Assembly (NCBI RefSeq): GCF_014649735.1 | Contig: NZ_BMTP01000004.1 | Coordinates: 310,001 to 374,000, forward strand | Source: Streptomyces lavendofoliae | Lineage (GTDB): Bacteria > Actinomycetota > Actinomycetes > Streptomycetales > Streptomycetaceae | Length of the DNA stretch: 64,000 nucleotides | Direction: 5' to 3' | Part shown: piece by piece, positions 16,680 through 25,775 of the stretch | Layout of the letters: each line of letters opens with the position of its first letter | How positions within the stretch are numbered: position 1 is the stretch's first letter | Translations under genes and position numbers: made by a program | Notes under the pieces: model-generated | Told to the model about the DNA's origin: nothing | What the model saw: only the letters and a program-made list of their open reading frames with translations | Database searches by the model: none

Positions 16680-17486
16680 TCAGTTGTCGGGGGAACGCAG
16701 GCGGCGGTCCAGGGCCATCGAGACCTCCGCATCCACCACGCTCTTCGCCAGCGGGCGCAGCCGTACGGCGTCGGCGGCCCCCGCCGCGTGGGCGCGCAGC
16801 AGGTCGGCGAAGAGGGAGGCGAGGGCGTCGGCGTGGGCGCGGACCCGGGCCGCGGCGGCCAGGACCGCGGACAGCGGGACGCCCTCGCGGACGAGGGCGG
16901 CCGAGACCTCCAGCAGCCGGCGGCTGACGTGGACGATCTCCTCGCCGTCGGTGGCCAGGTAACCGAGCTCCAGGGCGGCGGCGAAGTTCTCGGGCGTGAC
17001 CTGGTCGCCGAAGTGGTCGGCCAGCTCCTCGGGGGTGAGCCGGACCGGCTCCTCCTCCGTGGGCTCGCCGAGCCCGAGCACCTCGCCGACGTCCCGGCCG
17101 CTCTCGAAGGCGGCGGCGAGGTCGGCGATGCCGTTGAGGGTGTGTCCGCGCTCCAGCAGCGCGGCGATCGTCCGCAGCCGGGCCAGATGCTGCGGCCCGT
17201 ACCAGGCGATGCGGCCCTCGCGGCGGGGCGGCGGGATCAGTCCGCGCTCGCGGTAGAAGCGCAGCGTACGGGCGGTGATGCCGGCCGCCTCGGCCAGCTC
17301 CTCCATGCGGTACTCGCGCCCGCCGTGGGCCCCCTCGGCCCCGCCGTCCGCGGGCTCGTGGGCGGCGCCGCGCGATCCGCCCCCCGCCGGGCCGTCGGCC
17401 CGGACCTCCGTGCCGACCGCCGCCCCGGTGCCCGCCCGGTCGTCCGCCGGTCGGTCCACCCGCCGTTTCGCCCGCTGGTTCGTCAC
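16680..17486 (-). CDS. MerR family transcriptional regulator
   Basis: A MerR winged-helix domain begins with YRMEELAEAAGITARTLRFYRERGLI, followed by a conserved arm and a long helical C-terminal effector region with no MerR metal-binding cysteines, so it probably senses an organic ligand. The chosen GTG (17486) gives 268 residues, with ~60 disordered residues before the helix-turn-helix; a start nearer the domain is possible. It is divergent from the monooxygenase operon, and the 143-bp gap contains two palindromes that may be its operators. Confidence 0.82.
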   Translation of the reverse strand: MTNQRAKRRVDRPADDRAGTGAAVGTEVRADGPAGGGSRGAAHEPADGGAEGAHGGREYRMEELAEAAGITARTLRFYRERGLIPPPRREGRIAWYGPQHLARLRTIAALLERGHTLNGIADLAAAFESGRDVGEVLGLGEPTEEEPVRLTPEELADHFGDQVTPENFAAALELGYLATDGEEIVHVSRRLLEVSAALVREGVPLSAVLAAAARVRAHADALASLFADLLRAHAAGAADAVRLRPLAKSVVDAEVSMALDRRLRSPDN

Positions 17487-17504
17487 GCCCGCAACCCTAT
17501 GTCG

Positions 17505-17515
17505 TACCGCCGGTA
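17505..17515. promoter_or_regulatory. Palindrome TACCG-C-CGGTA (operator candidate 1)
   Basis: Perfect 5-bp arms around one base, between the merR and monooxygenase genes. Its centre is ~30 bp from a second near-identical palindrome, about three helical turns, as expected for paired regulator sites. Confidence 0.45.
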
Positions 17516-17534
17516 ACTTCCTTGGCTCCACCCC

Positions 17535-17546
17535 TACCGCTCGGTA
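17535..17546. promoter_or_regulatory. Palindrome TACCG-CT-CGGTA (operator candidate 2)
   Basis: The same arms as the site at 17505, with a two-base centre. It lies within a possible promoter for the monooxygenase operon (TTGGCT at 17523 with TATGCG 17 nt later), where a MerR protein would typically bind. Confidence 0.45.
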
Positions 17547-17629
17547 TGCGCCTGCTCTACTCTCCCATCAACCGTGCCAGTGATTGCTGGCAGAGTTTTG
17601 CGGACCCGGATTTCCGATGCGGAGGCGGC

Positions 17630-19141
17630 ATGAGCCAGCACGAGCATGTACGAGTGGCGGTGATCGGATCCGGATTCGGCGGCCTCGGTGCCGCCGTCCG
17701 GCTGCGCCGCGAGGGGATCACCGACTTCGTCGTCCTTGAGCGGGCCGACTCCGTCGGCGGCACCTGGCGCGACAACAGCTACCCCGGCTGTGCCTGCGAC
17801 GTACCGTCACACCTCTACTCCTTCTCGTTCGCGCCCAACCCCGAGTGGCCGCGCACCTTCTCCGGGCAGCGCCACATCCGCGCCTACCTGGAGCGGGTCG
17901 CCGACACCTTCCGGCTGCGCCCGCACATCCGCCTCGGCCACGAGGTGCTGATGATGCGCTGGGACAACGACGAGCTGCGGTGGGAGATCGAGACCTCGCG
18001 CGGGACGCTCACCGCCGACGTCGTGGTCTCCGCGACCGGCCCCCTGTCCGACCCCAAGATCCCGGACGTCCCGGGGCTCGCCTCCTTCGAGGAGGCGGGC
18101 GGCAAGGTCTTCCACTCGGCCCGCTGGGACCACGACTACGACCTGACCGGCAAGCGCGTCGCGATGATCGGCACCGGCGCCTCCGCCATCCAGATCGTCC
18201 CGGCGATCCAGCCGAAGGCCGGGCGGCTGACGCTGTTCCAGCGCACCCCGCCGTGGGTCATGCCCCGTATGGACCGCGCCATCAGCGGCGTCGAGCGCTG
18301 GCTGCACCGGCAGGTGCCGCTGACCGGCACGGCCCGCCGCGGCCTGCTGTGGGGCATCCGGGAGCTCCAGGTCAGCGCGTTCACCAAGCGGCCGAACGAA
18401 CTGCGGCTCGTCGAGTCGATCGCCAAGGCCAACATGGCGAGGGCCATCAAGGACCCGGCCCTGCGCGCCAAGCTGACTCCGTCGTACCGCATCGGCTGCA
18501 AGCGGATCCTGCTGTCCAGCGAGTACTACCCGGCGCTCGCGAAGCCCAACGTGGACGTCGTCGCCTCCGGGTTGGCGGAGGTGCGCGGCTCGACCGTCGT
18601 CGCCGCCGACGGGACGGAGACCGAGGTCGACGCGATCATCTTCGGCACCGGGTTCCGCGTCACCGACATGCCGATCGCCGAGCGGGTGGTCGGGGCGGAC
18701 GGGATCACGCTCGCCGAGGCGTGGAAGGACGGCATGGAGTCGCTGCGCGGCGCCACGGCCGCCGGCTTCCCCAACTGGATGACGATCATCGGGCCCAACA
18801 CCGGTCTCGGGAACTCGTCCATGATCCTCATGATCGAGTCGCAGCTGAACTACATGGCCGACTACCTCCGGCAGCTGGACGGGCTCGGCGACCGGGCGGC
18901 CCTCGCGGCGCGGCCGTCCGCGGTCGCCGCGTGGAACCGGCGCGTGCAGGCGCGGATGGAGCGGACGGTGTGGAAGGCGGGCGGCTGCGACAGCTGGTAC
19001 CTGGACGCCAACGGCCGCAACACCACGCTCTGGCCGGGCACCACGTCCGAGTTCCGGCGCGCGACGAAGGCGGTGGACCTGTCGGAGTACGAGGTGGTCC
19101 GCGCCGGCTCGCTGGCCGGGTCGAAGGAGGCGGCGGCATGA
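17630..19141 (+). CDS. Flavin-containing (Baeyer-Villiger type) monooxygenase
   Basis: This 503-residue class B flavoprotein monooxygenase has a FAD-binding GSGFGGLGAAVRLRREG site at residues ~11-27 and a second Rossmann motif, GTGASAIQ, for NADPH. A GKVFHSARWD segment matches the GxxxHxxxWD core of the Baeyer-Villiger fingerprint, but the usual Phe two residues before the Gly is missing. It should insert one oxygen into a ketone to give an ester. Hydrolase and SDR genes follow with ATGA overlaps, a set that would oxidise an alcohol to a ketone, convert it to an ester and cleave it. GGAGGCGGC before ATG 17630 fixes the start. Confidence 0.87.
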   Translation: MSQHEHVRVAVIGSGFGGLGAAVRLRREGITDFVVLERADSVGGTWRDNSYPGCACDVPSHLYSFSFAPNPEWPRTFSGQRHIRAYLERVADTFRLRPHIRLGHEVLMMRWDNDELRWEIETSRGTLTADVVVSATGPLSDPKIPDVPGLASFEEAGGKVFHSARWDHDYDLTGKRVAMIGTGASAIQIVPAIQPKAGRLTLFQRTPPWVMPRMDRAISGVERWLHRQVPLTGTARRGLLWGIRELQVSAFTKRPNELRLVESIAKANMARAIKDPALRAKLTPSYRIGCKRILLSSEYYPALAKPNVDVVASGLAEVRGSTVVAADGTETEVDAIIFGTGFRVTDMPIAERVVGADGITLAEAWKDGMESLRGATAAGFPNWMTIIGPNTGLGNSSMILMIESQLNYMADYLRQLDGLGDRAALAARPSAVAAWNRRVQARMERTVWKAGGCDSWYLDANGRNTTLWPGTTSEFRRATKAVDLSEYEVVRAGSLAGSKEAAA

Positions 19142-20016
19142 GGATCGTCCCCGCCGTCTCCGCGGACGGATCGACCCTGCACGTCGAGGTGCACGGGCCC
19201 GAGGACGCCCCCGCGGTGGTCCTGTCCCACGGCTGGACCTGCTCGACGCTGTTCTGGGCCGCCCAGGTGCGCGACCTGTCCGCCGACCACCGGGTCATCG
19301 TCTACGACCAGCGCGGCCACGGGCGCACGCCGGCCGTGGGACGCGCCGGATACACCACGGACGCCCTGGCCGACGACCTGGAGGCCGTGCTGGCAGCCAC
19401 GCTCGCGCCGGGCGAGAAGGCGGTGCTCGCCGGGCACTCCATGGGCGGTATGACCCTCATGGCCGCCGCCGGGCGGCCGGGCCTGCGGGAGCACGCGGCG
19501 GCCGTCCTGCTGTGCAGCACCGGCCCGTCGCGGCTGGTCGCCGAGTCGCTGGTGCTGCCGCTGCGGGCCGGCCGGCTGCGGACCCGGCTGACCGGCGCCG
19601 TCCTGGGCGCCCGGGCGCCCCTCGGGCCGGTGACGGCCGTGTCAAGGGCCCTCCTCAAGTACGCCACCATGGGGCCCGGTTCGGCGGCCGAACGGGTCGC
19701 GGAGTGCGCCCGGATCGTGCACGCCTGCCCGCGCGCGGTGCGGGTGGCGTGGTCGCGGGTGCTCGCCGGACTCGACGTGGAGGCGAACCTGCGGGAGCTG
19801 ACCGTGCCGACGGCGGTGATCGTCGGGACGGCCGACCGGCTCACCCCGCCCGTGCACGCGAAGGCGCTGGCCGCCGCGCTGCCCGAGTGCGTCGGGCTCG
19901 ACGAGCTGACGGGCGTCGGCCATATGACGCCGGTCGAGGCGCCGGAGGCCGTCACGGGCCGCATACGCGCCCTGGTGACGACGTACGTCCGTACCGAGCG
20001 GAAGGAAGTCGCATGA
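19138..20016 (+). CDS. Alpha/beta fold hydrolase
   Basis: This 292-residue hydrolase has an oxyanion HGW motif (SHGWTCST), the nucleophile elbow GHSMGG, an acidic residue in VGTADRLTPP and the catalytic His in GVGHMTP. It is probably the esterase that cleaves the ester made by the upstream monooxygenase. The ATG overlaps the monooxygenase stop (ATGA), and its own stop overlaps the next start in the same way, so the three proteins should be made together. Confidence 0.87.
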   Translation: MRIVPAVSADGSTLHVEVHGPEDAPAVVLSHGWTCSTLFWAAQVRDLSADHRVIVYDQRGHGRTPAVGRAGYTTDALADDLEAVLAATLAPGEKAVLAGHSMGGMTLMAAAGRPGLREHAAAVLLCSTGPSRLVAESLVLPLRAGRLRTRLTGAVLGARAPLGPVTAVSRALLKYATMGPGSAAERVAECARIVHACPRAVRVAWSRVLAGLDVEANLRELTVPTAVIVGTADRLTPPVHAKALAAALPECVGLDELTGVGHMTPVEAPEAVTGRIRALVTTYVRTERKEVA

Positions 20017-20909
20017 GCAGGATGAGCCTGGAGGGGCAGGTCGCCGTCGTCACGGGCGGCGCGCGCGGGGTCGGCGAGCTGCTGGCGCGCAAGCTGTCGG
20101 CGCGGGGCGCGAAGGTGGCGCTGCTGGGCCTGGAGCCGGAGCTGCTCAAGGAGGTCTCGGGGCGGCTGCACACCGAGAGCGACTGGTGGCACGTCGACGT
20201 CACCGACCACGAGGCGATGGCCCGCGTCGCGGCCGAAGTGAAGGAACGATTCGGCAAGGTGGACGTCGTCGTCGCCAACGCGGGCGTCGCGGCGGGCGGT
20301 CCGTTCGCGGACTCCGACCCGGTCGCGTGGCGGCGGGTCATCGAGGTCAACCTGATCGGCGGCGCGGTGACGGGCCGGGCGTTCCTCCCGGTGCTGATGG
20401 AGAGCCGGGGGTACTTCCTCCAGATCGCGTCGCTCGCCGCGATCACCCCGGCGCCGATGATGAGCGCGTACTGCGCGTCCAAGTCGGGCGTGGAGGCGTT
20501 CGCGCACAGCCTGCGCGCCGAGGTCGGGTACAAGGGCGTCCGGGTCGGTGTGGGCTACCTGTCGTGGACCGACACCGACATGGTGCGCGGCGCCGACGAG
20601 GACGACGTGATGCGGGAGTTGCGGCAGCGGCTGCCGTGGCCGTCGAACCGGACGTACCCGCTCGGCCCGGCGGTCGACCGGATCGTCGCCGGCATCGAGC
20701 GGCGCTCGGCGCACGTGTACGCCCAGTGGTGGCTGCGCGGCATGCAGTCGGTGCGCGGCTACCTGCCGGGGCTCATCGCGACGGTCGGGCAGCGCGAGAT
20801 GCGGCGCTTCGATCCCAGGCTGGGGAACGTGCGCAAGGGGCTGGTCGGAGCGGGTGGCGCCGCGGACGAGCAGGTGCGCACGGGGAGTGACCACTCGATC
20901 ACTCGATGA
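20013..20909 (+). CDS. SDR family oxidoreductase
   Basis: This 298-residue classical short-chain dehydrogenase has a nucleotide-binding TGGARGVGE site, an ANAG-equivalent VANAGVA motif and the catalytic YCASK (Tyr-x3-Lys) in SAYCASKSGVEAF. The preceding catalytic Ser is in QIASLAA. It likely interconverts an alcohol and a ketone, supplying the monooxygenase of the same operon. The C-terminal ~100 residues are longer than in minimal SDRs. ATG 20013 overlaps the hydrolase stop. Confidence 0.87.
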   Translation: MSRMSLEGQVAVVTGGARGVGELLARKLSARGAKVALLGLEPELLKEVSGRLHTESDWWHVDVTDHEAMARVAAEVKERFGKVDVVVANAGVAAGGPFADSDPVAWRRVIEVNLIGGAVTGRAFLPVLMESRGYFLQIASLAAITPAPMMSAYCASKSGVEAFAHSLRAEVGYKGVRVGVGYLSWTDTDMVRGADEDDVMRELRQRLPWPSNRTYPLGPAVDRIVAGIERRSAHVYAQWWLRGMQSVRGYLPGLIATVGQREMRRFDPRLGNVRKGLVGAGGAADEQVRTGSDHSITR

Positions 20910-21007
20910 TCGAAATGCGCGGTATGTCCGGGCGTGTCAGGCTGGTCGAGGCCGGGAGCCGACGACGGTTCCCGTCAGTCCCCCACACCCTTTCAGGAGA
21001 AACCTCG

Positions 21008-21202
21008 ATGGGTATCGCAGACCAGTTCCAGGACAAGGCGCAGGACATGAAGGACCAGGCCAAGCGGAAGGCCCAGGACGCGAAGCGCGAGGCGCAGGAG
21101 CGTACGCAGAAGGGCCAGCAGAAGAGCCGCCCGCCGCGTGACGAGCGGCGCCAGGGCCTGCGGGACGAGCAGGGCACGCCGCGCGACCCGATGGACGTCT
21201 GA
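21008..21202 (+). CDS. Small charged helical protein
   Basis: A 64-residue, Lys/Arg/Glu/Gln-rich protein, MGIADQFQDKAQDMKDQAK at the start, with alanine-spaced heptads that predict a single amphipathic or coiled-coil helix and a disordered basic tail. It recalls CsbD-like/late-embryogenesis-type stress proteins, but no domain can be named. TCAGGAGA is 6-8 nt upstream. It lies 98 nt after the SDR gene and ends before a strong terminator, so it may be transcribed separately. Confidence 0.75.
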   Translation: MGIADQFQDKAQDMKDQAKRKAQDAKREAQERTQKGQQKSRPPRDERRQGLRDEQGTPRDPMDV

Positions 21203-21224
21203 CCGACGTCACGGCAGCGGTGAG

Positions 21225-21250
21225 GGCGCACCCGGGACGCCGGGTGCGCC
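21225..21250 (+). terminator. Terminator after the small charged protein
   Basis: An 11-bp GC stem (21225-21235 with 21240-21250, loop GACG) followed by TTTCGTCG. It lies 22 nt past the stop codon, and the tricorn gene ends 90 nt further on from the other strand. Confidence 0.75.
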
Positions 21251-21340
21251 TTTCGTCGTGCCCGGCCGGGCGGGCCGGGCGCTCCCTGGCGCGGGACGTA
21301 CGGGGCCGGGCCGGACGCTCCCACGGATCTCGGGTCCCGG

Positions 21341-24300
21341 TCAGGTGCCGGGTCGCGGCGGGAGCTTCGGGCGGGTGAGGGAGGGGACCTGGGAGTAGTC
21401 CGGGGGGCGGGACGCCGGGTGGGCGGAGAGGAGGTCCATCGCGACCTCCACCGCGTCGGCGAGCTGGCGGTGGCGGCCCTCCGCCCAGTCCAGCGGGGTG
21501 CGCAGGATCTCGATGTCCGGCGCCACGCCGTGGTTCTCGACGGACCAGCCGTACTCGTCGAACCAGGCCGCGTTCATCGGCACCGTGATCACCGTGCCGT
21601 CGCCCAGCCGGTGGCGGCCCGTCATGCCGACGACTCCGCCCCAGGTCCGCTGTCCGACCACGGGGCCGAGGCCCAGCAGCTTGAAGGCGGCCGTGATCAT
21701 GTCGCCGTCCGACGCCGTGGCCTCGTCCGCGAGCGCCACGACCGGGCCGCGCGGGGCGTTGGAGGCGTACGAGACGGGCTGGGCGCCCCGCGTGAGGTCC
21801 CAGCCCAGGATCCGGCGGGTGAGCTTCTCGACGACGAGCTCGCTGATGTGGCCGCCCGCGTTGCCCCGGACGTCCACGATCAGGGCGGGCCGGGACACCT
21901 CCAGCCGCAGGTCCCGGTTGAACTGCGCCCAGCCGGAACCACCCATGTCCGGGATGTGCAGGTACCCGCACGTGCCGCCGCTCAGCTCCCGCACCACCTC
22001 GCGGCGCTTGGCGACCCAGTCCTGGTACCGCAGCGGCCGTTCGTCGACCAGCGGGACGACGGCGACGCGCCGGGCGCGGCCCGCGCCCCCGTCGGGGCGG
22101 AACGTCAGCTCGACCGTCGTCCCGCCCGCCCCGGCCAGCAGGGGGTACGGCCCCGCCACCGGGTCCACCGGGCGGCCGTCCACGTGGGTGAGGACGGCGC
22201 CCTCCCGGATGCCCGTACCGGCCAGGGGCGAGCGCGCCTTGGAGTCGGACGACTCGCCCGGGAGGATCCGCTTCACCGTCCACCGGCCTTCCCGGCACAC
22301 GAAGTTGGCCCCCAGCAGCCCCTGGGCGCGCTGGTAGTGCGGCGGGCCCTCGTTGCGGCGCGCGGGTGTGACGTACGCGTGCGAGGTGCCCAGCTCGCCG
22401 AGCACCTCCCGCAACAGGTCGGCGAACTCGTCGGGGGAGGCGACCCGTTCGACCAGGGGACGGTACTGGTCGAGGACGGCGTCCCAGTCGATGCCGCTCA
22501 TGCCGGGGTCCCAGAAGTAGGCGCGGATGATCCGCCCCGCCTCGTCGTACGCCTGGCGCCATTCCGCGCCCGGATCGACCTCGTGCAGGATCCGCCGGGT
22601 GTCGACGTACACCGTGGTGTCGCTGTCGCCCGACTCGGTCGCCGGGACCGCCCGCAGGTCGCCCTCGTCGAAGACGACGAGCCGGGTCCCGTCACCGCTC
22701 ACGGCGTACCAGTCCAGGTGGTCGACGAGCTCGGTCCTGCGGGCCTTCGCGAGGTTGAAGTGCTCGAGCGTGGGCCGCCCGGAGGTGTCGGCGGGGTTGA
22801 CGAACGTCTCGCCCAGCGCCCCCGAGATCGGCCACCGCAGCCACACCAGGCCGCCGCCGCTCACCGGGTGCAGCGACGAGTACTTGGAGGCGGCGACGGG
22901 GAAGGGCGTCACCCGGCTCTCCAGCCCCTCGAACTCGACGACCACCGTCCCGTCGCCCTCCGCCGCCTCCTCCGTGAGGTCCAGCCCGCCCGCCGCCGGC
23001 CGCCCCTCGGGCGACAGCGCGAACGGCGACGGCGTGGTGGAGGCGAGGGGGACGAGGTGGGGGCGGCAGCCGAGCGGGAAGGACAGGTCGCCGGTGTGCA
23101 CGTCGTACACCGGGTCGAAGCCCCGCCAGGAGAGGAAGGCGAGGTAGCGGCCGTCACGGGTGAAGACCGGACTCTCGTCCTCGAACCGGCCGTTGGTGAC
23201 GTCGACGATCGTCCGGTCCTTGATGCGGGCGATCCTGATCTGCCGCAGGGACCGGCCGATGCCCGGGTGGGACCAGGTCAGCCAGGCGCCGTCGGGGGAG
23301 AACGCCAGGTCGCGGACCGGGCCGTTGACGGAGCGGGTCAGCTCCGTCAGCCCGCCGTCGGCCGGCCCGCCGCCCCCCGTGAGCCCGTCTCCCGCCCGGC
23401 CGCCGCCCGCCGAGCCGTCCTGCGGCCTCGCGCCCGGTCCCTCGGCAGCCGACGCCCCCACGTCCTCCACGTCCTCCGGGAACTCCCCGGGCCGCCCGGC
23501 CCCGTCGGCCCCGGCGCCCCCGCCGGCCCCCATGCCCGCCGCGGACCCCACAGCCTCGTCGGTCCCAGAGGCCCCCACGGCCCCCATAGGCTCCAGGTCC
23601 TCCACGGCCCCCGCGGCCTCCTCCGGCTCCTCCGAGACGTCCAGCAGCAGGAGCCGTCCGTCGTGCGAGGCGATCGCCAGCCGGTCGCCGTCCGGGTCGG
23701 CCACCATCTCCGTGACGTGACCCAGCATGCCCGCCGCCAGGCGCCTCGGCGGCCGGTCGCCGCTGACGCGCGGCAGGTGGGCCACCTCGACGGCCTCCTC
23801 GCCCTCGGCGTCGGTGACGTACGCGATGCGCCCGCTGCCGCCGAGCATCACCGGCAGCCGCACCCGCACGCCCGGGGTGTCGGCGATGGTCCTGGCGGGC
23901 CCGTCCCGGTGGGTGAGCCAGTACAGGCTGCCGCGTACGGACACGGCGCTCGCCCGGCCCGTCTCGTCGACCGACACGGCGTCCACGTTGCTCGCCGCCG
24001 GCACCTGGTAGGTGCGCCGCCCCGCGCGCGGCCCGCCGAGCCGCACGGCCAGCCTGCGCGGCACCGAGTCCGGGGTCAGCGCGTCCACGATCCACAGGTC
24101 GCCCGCGCACTGGTACACCACGCGGCGCCCGTCGGAGGAGGCGTGCCGGGCGTAGAAGTCGTCGTGGTCGGTGTGCCGCTGGAGGCCGGTGCCGTCCGGC
24201 AGGCAGGAGTAGAGGTTGCCGACGCCCTCGTGGTCGGAGAGGAAGGCGATCCGGCCGCCGACGAACATCGCGCAGTCCAGGTGGCCGCCGAGGTCCGGCA

Positions 24301-24862
24301 GCAGCCGCTCGCCGTGCAGCCAGAGCCGCCCCGTCGCCCCGCCCCGGTACCGCTTCCACGCGGCCGGCTCGTGCGGCGGCTTGCCGGTCAGGAGGAGGGT
24401 GAGGTGCTGCCCGCCGACGTCCGCGACCGCGATGTCGGACACCGGCCCCCACGGCAGGCGCCCACCGGGCGAGCCGTCGGCCGGCACCTTGTACGCCCAG
24501 GAGAAGTGCGAGAACGGCTGGCCGTGCGAGGCGACGGCGAGGATCTCGCCGTCCGGCGTCCACCCGCACACCCGGGTGTCGAGCGCCCCCCAGTAGGTCA
24601 GCCGGCGCGCGGGCCCGCCGTCGACCGGCACCAGGTGGATCTCCGGGTCCAGGCTGCGCCAGGTCGTGTACGCGATGTGCCGCCCGTCCGGGGAGAAGCG
24701 CGGGTGCCCGACGCGTGTCCGGTCGACCGTCACGCGCCAGGCGCGGTCCGGGGGTTCGCCGTCCGGGGCCAGGGGGGCGACCCACAGGTCGTCCTCGGCC
24801 ACGAAGCACAGCAGGCCGTCGTGGAGGTGGGGGTAGCGGAGGTACGCGCCGTCGCTGCTCAC
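21341..24862 (-). CDS. Tricorn-type protease (S41 peptidase)
   Basis: This 1173-residue tricorn core protease is a cytosolic peptidase that trims peptides left by proteasome or other ATP-dependent proteolysis. The order is an N-terminal beta-propeller (RYPHLHDG, SFHS-like blades), a second propeller, an adaptor with His828 (GTSHAY), a PDZ domain (GTGIREGAVLTHVDGRPV) and the S41 catalytic core with Ser1051 (TASDGD). The second propeller contains a long low-complexity Gly/Ala/Glu insert (nt ~23350-23640). GTG 24862 is chosen by the homologous N-terminus; a GGAAAG lies upstream. It is divergent from tetR, and the two TetR operators lie 60-120 bp upstream of its start. Confidence 0.92.
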   Translation of the reverse strand: MSSDGAYLRYPHLHDGLLCFVAEDDLWVAPLAPDGEPPDRAWRVTVDRTRVGHPRFSPDGRHIAYTTWRSLDPEIHLVPVDGGPARRLTYWGALDTRVCGWTPDGEILAVASHGQPFSHFSWAYKVPADGSPGGRLPWGPVSDIAVADVGGQHLTLLLTGKPPHEPAAWKRYRGGATGRLWLHGERLLPDLGGHLDCAMFVGGRIAFLSDHEGVGNLYSCLPDGTGLQRHTDHDDFYARHASSDGRRVVYQCAGDLWIVDALTPDSVPRRLAVRLGGPRAGRRTYQVPAASNVDAVSVDETGRASAVSVRGSLYWLTHRDGPARTIADTPGVRVRLPVMLGGSGRIAYVTDAEGEEAVEVAHLPRVSGDRPPRRLAAGMLGHVTEMVADPDGDRLAIASHDGRLLLLDVSEEPEEAAGAVEDLEPMGAVGASGTDEAVGSAAGMGAGGGAGADGAGRPGEFPEDVEDVGASAAEGPGARPQDGSAGGGRAGDGLTGGGGPADGGLTELTRSVNGPVRDLAFSPDGAWLTWSHPGIGRSLRQIRIARIKDRTIVDVTNGRFEDESPVFTRDGRYLAFLSWRGFDPVYDVHTGDLSFPLGCRPHLVPLASTTPSPFALSPEGRPAAGGLDLTEEAAEGDGTVVVEFEGLESRVTPFPVAASKYSSLHPVSGGGLVWLRWPISGALGETFVNPADTSGRPTLEHFNLAKARRTELVDHLDWYAVSGDGTRLVVFDEGDLRAVPATESGDSDTTVYVDTRRILHEVDPGAEWRQAYDEAGRIIRAYFWDPGMSGIDWDAVLDQYRPLVERVASPDEFADLLREVLGELGTSHAYVTPARRNEGPPHYQRAQGLLGANFVCREGRWTVKRILPGESSDSKARSPLAGTGIREGAVLTHVDGRPVDPVAGPYPLLAGAGGTTVELTFRPDGGAGRARRVAVVPLVDERPLRYQDWVAKRREVVRELSGGTCGYLHIPDMGGSGWAQFNRDLRLEVSRPALIVDVRGNAGGHISELVVEKLTRRILGWDLTRGAQPVSYASNAPRGPVVALADEATASDGDMITAAFKLLGLGPVVGQRTWGGVVGMTGRHRLGDGTVITVPMNAAWFDEYGWSVENHGVAPDIEILRTPLDWAEGRHRQLADAVEVAMDLLSAHPASRPPDYSQVPSLTRPKLPPRPGT

Positions 24863-24900
24863 ACAGCCATGCTTTCCGCGCCGAGGGGGCCCGGCAACCC

Positions 24901-24912
24901 GATCACGTGATC
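24901..24912. promoter_or_regulatory. Perfect 12-bp palindrome GATCACGTGATC
   Basis: A perfect palindrome in the tricorn/tetR intergenic region, 11 bp from the first TetR operator and with a different sequence. It could be a separate regulator's site in the tricorn promoter. Confidence 0.4.
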
Positions 24913-24922
24913 CAGCACACGT

Positions 24923-24937
24923 ACGAAACGGTTTCGT
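24923..24937. promoter_or_regulatory. TetR operator 1 (ACGAAAC-G-GTTTCGT)
   Basis: 7-bp perfect arms around a single base. The identical arms recur at 24969-24983, 46 bp away. The pair sits directly upstream of tetR, which implies autoregulation, and upstream of the divergent tricorn gene. Confidence 0.75.
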
Positions 24938-24968
24938 TTCGCAGCGCGAAGCCGTACGCTCCAGGTGT

Positions 24969-24983
24969 ACGAAACCGTTTCGT
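24969..24983. promoter_or_regulatory. TetR operator 2 (ACGAAAC-C-GTTTCGT)
   Basis: The second copy of the 15-nt operator; the central base is the complement of that in copy 1, so the two sites are the same sequence read on opposite strands. It ends 19 nt before the tetR start codon, where binding would block transcription or translation initiation. Confidence 0.75.
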
Positions 24984-25002
24984 CTCGATGGGAGTCGGAG
25001 GC

Positions 25003-25575
25003 ATGGCACGCGGAAGGCTCACCCCGGAGCGCGAGGCAGAGCTGTACGAAGCCGTGCTCGACCTGCTCCGCGAGGTCGGTTACGACGCCCTCACCATGGA
25101 CGCCGTCGCCGCCCGCACCCACTCCAGCAAGGCCACCCTCTACCGCCAGTGGGGGAGCAAGCCCGAGCTGGTCGCGCACGCCCTGCGGCACAACAAGCCG
25201 GTCGACATCGCCGAAATCGACACCGGCTCGCTGCGCGGCGACTTCCACGAGTTGCTCGCCCGGTCCGACGACTGCCAGATGGAGCGGGACTCCGCGCTGA
25301 TGCGGGGCCTCGCCCATGCCGTGCACGACAACCCCGACCTGCTCCAGGCGCTGCGCGACCTGCTCGTCGAACCCGAGATGACCGGGCTCGACGAGGTGCT
25401 GGGCCGCGCGGTGCGGCGCGGGGAGGTCAGCGCGGACAACCCGGCGCTCCGGCTGGTCCCGCACATGTTCATCGGTGCCTTCGTCGCCCGGCCCCTCATC
25501 GAGGACCGGCCGGTCGACCGGGCCTTCCTCACCGATTACGTCGACGCCGTGGTCCTCCCCGCCCTGGGCGTCTGA
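25003..25575 (+). CDS. TetR family regulator of the MMPL exporter
   Basis: This 190-residue TetR regulator has an N-terminal helix-turn-helix (YDALTMDAVAARTHSSKATLYRQWGSK) followed by a TetR ligand-binding domain typical of multidrug exporter regulators. It lies upstream of, and in the same direction as, an MMPL transporter gene, which is the probable target together with tetR itself. GGAG is 6 nt before ATG 25003. A 200-nt gap with CGCACCACC-type repeats separates it from the exporter. Confidence 0.88.
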   Translation: MARGRLTPEREAELYEAVLDLLREVGYDALTMDAVAARTHSSKATLYRQWGSKPELVAHALRHNKPVDIAEIDTGSLRGDFHELLARSDDCQMERDSALMRGLAHAVHDNPDLLQALRDLLVEPEMTGLDEVLGRAVRRGEVSADNPALRLVPHMFIGAFVARPLIEDRPVDRAFLTDYVDAVVLPALGV

Positions 25576-25775
25576 CAGTCCACCGCACCACCGGCGTCAC
25601 CGCGTACGACGGACACCACCGCGTACGCCCCGCACGACGCACCGCCGGCCCCGCACCACCGCCGGCCCCGCACCACCGGCAGTCCCGCACCACCCGCAGC
25701 ACCTGACACGTACCGCTCACGCTGTCGGGCCGACTCCCCATGTCCTTGTCCCACCCATCACCGGGAGACGCCCCC

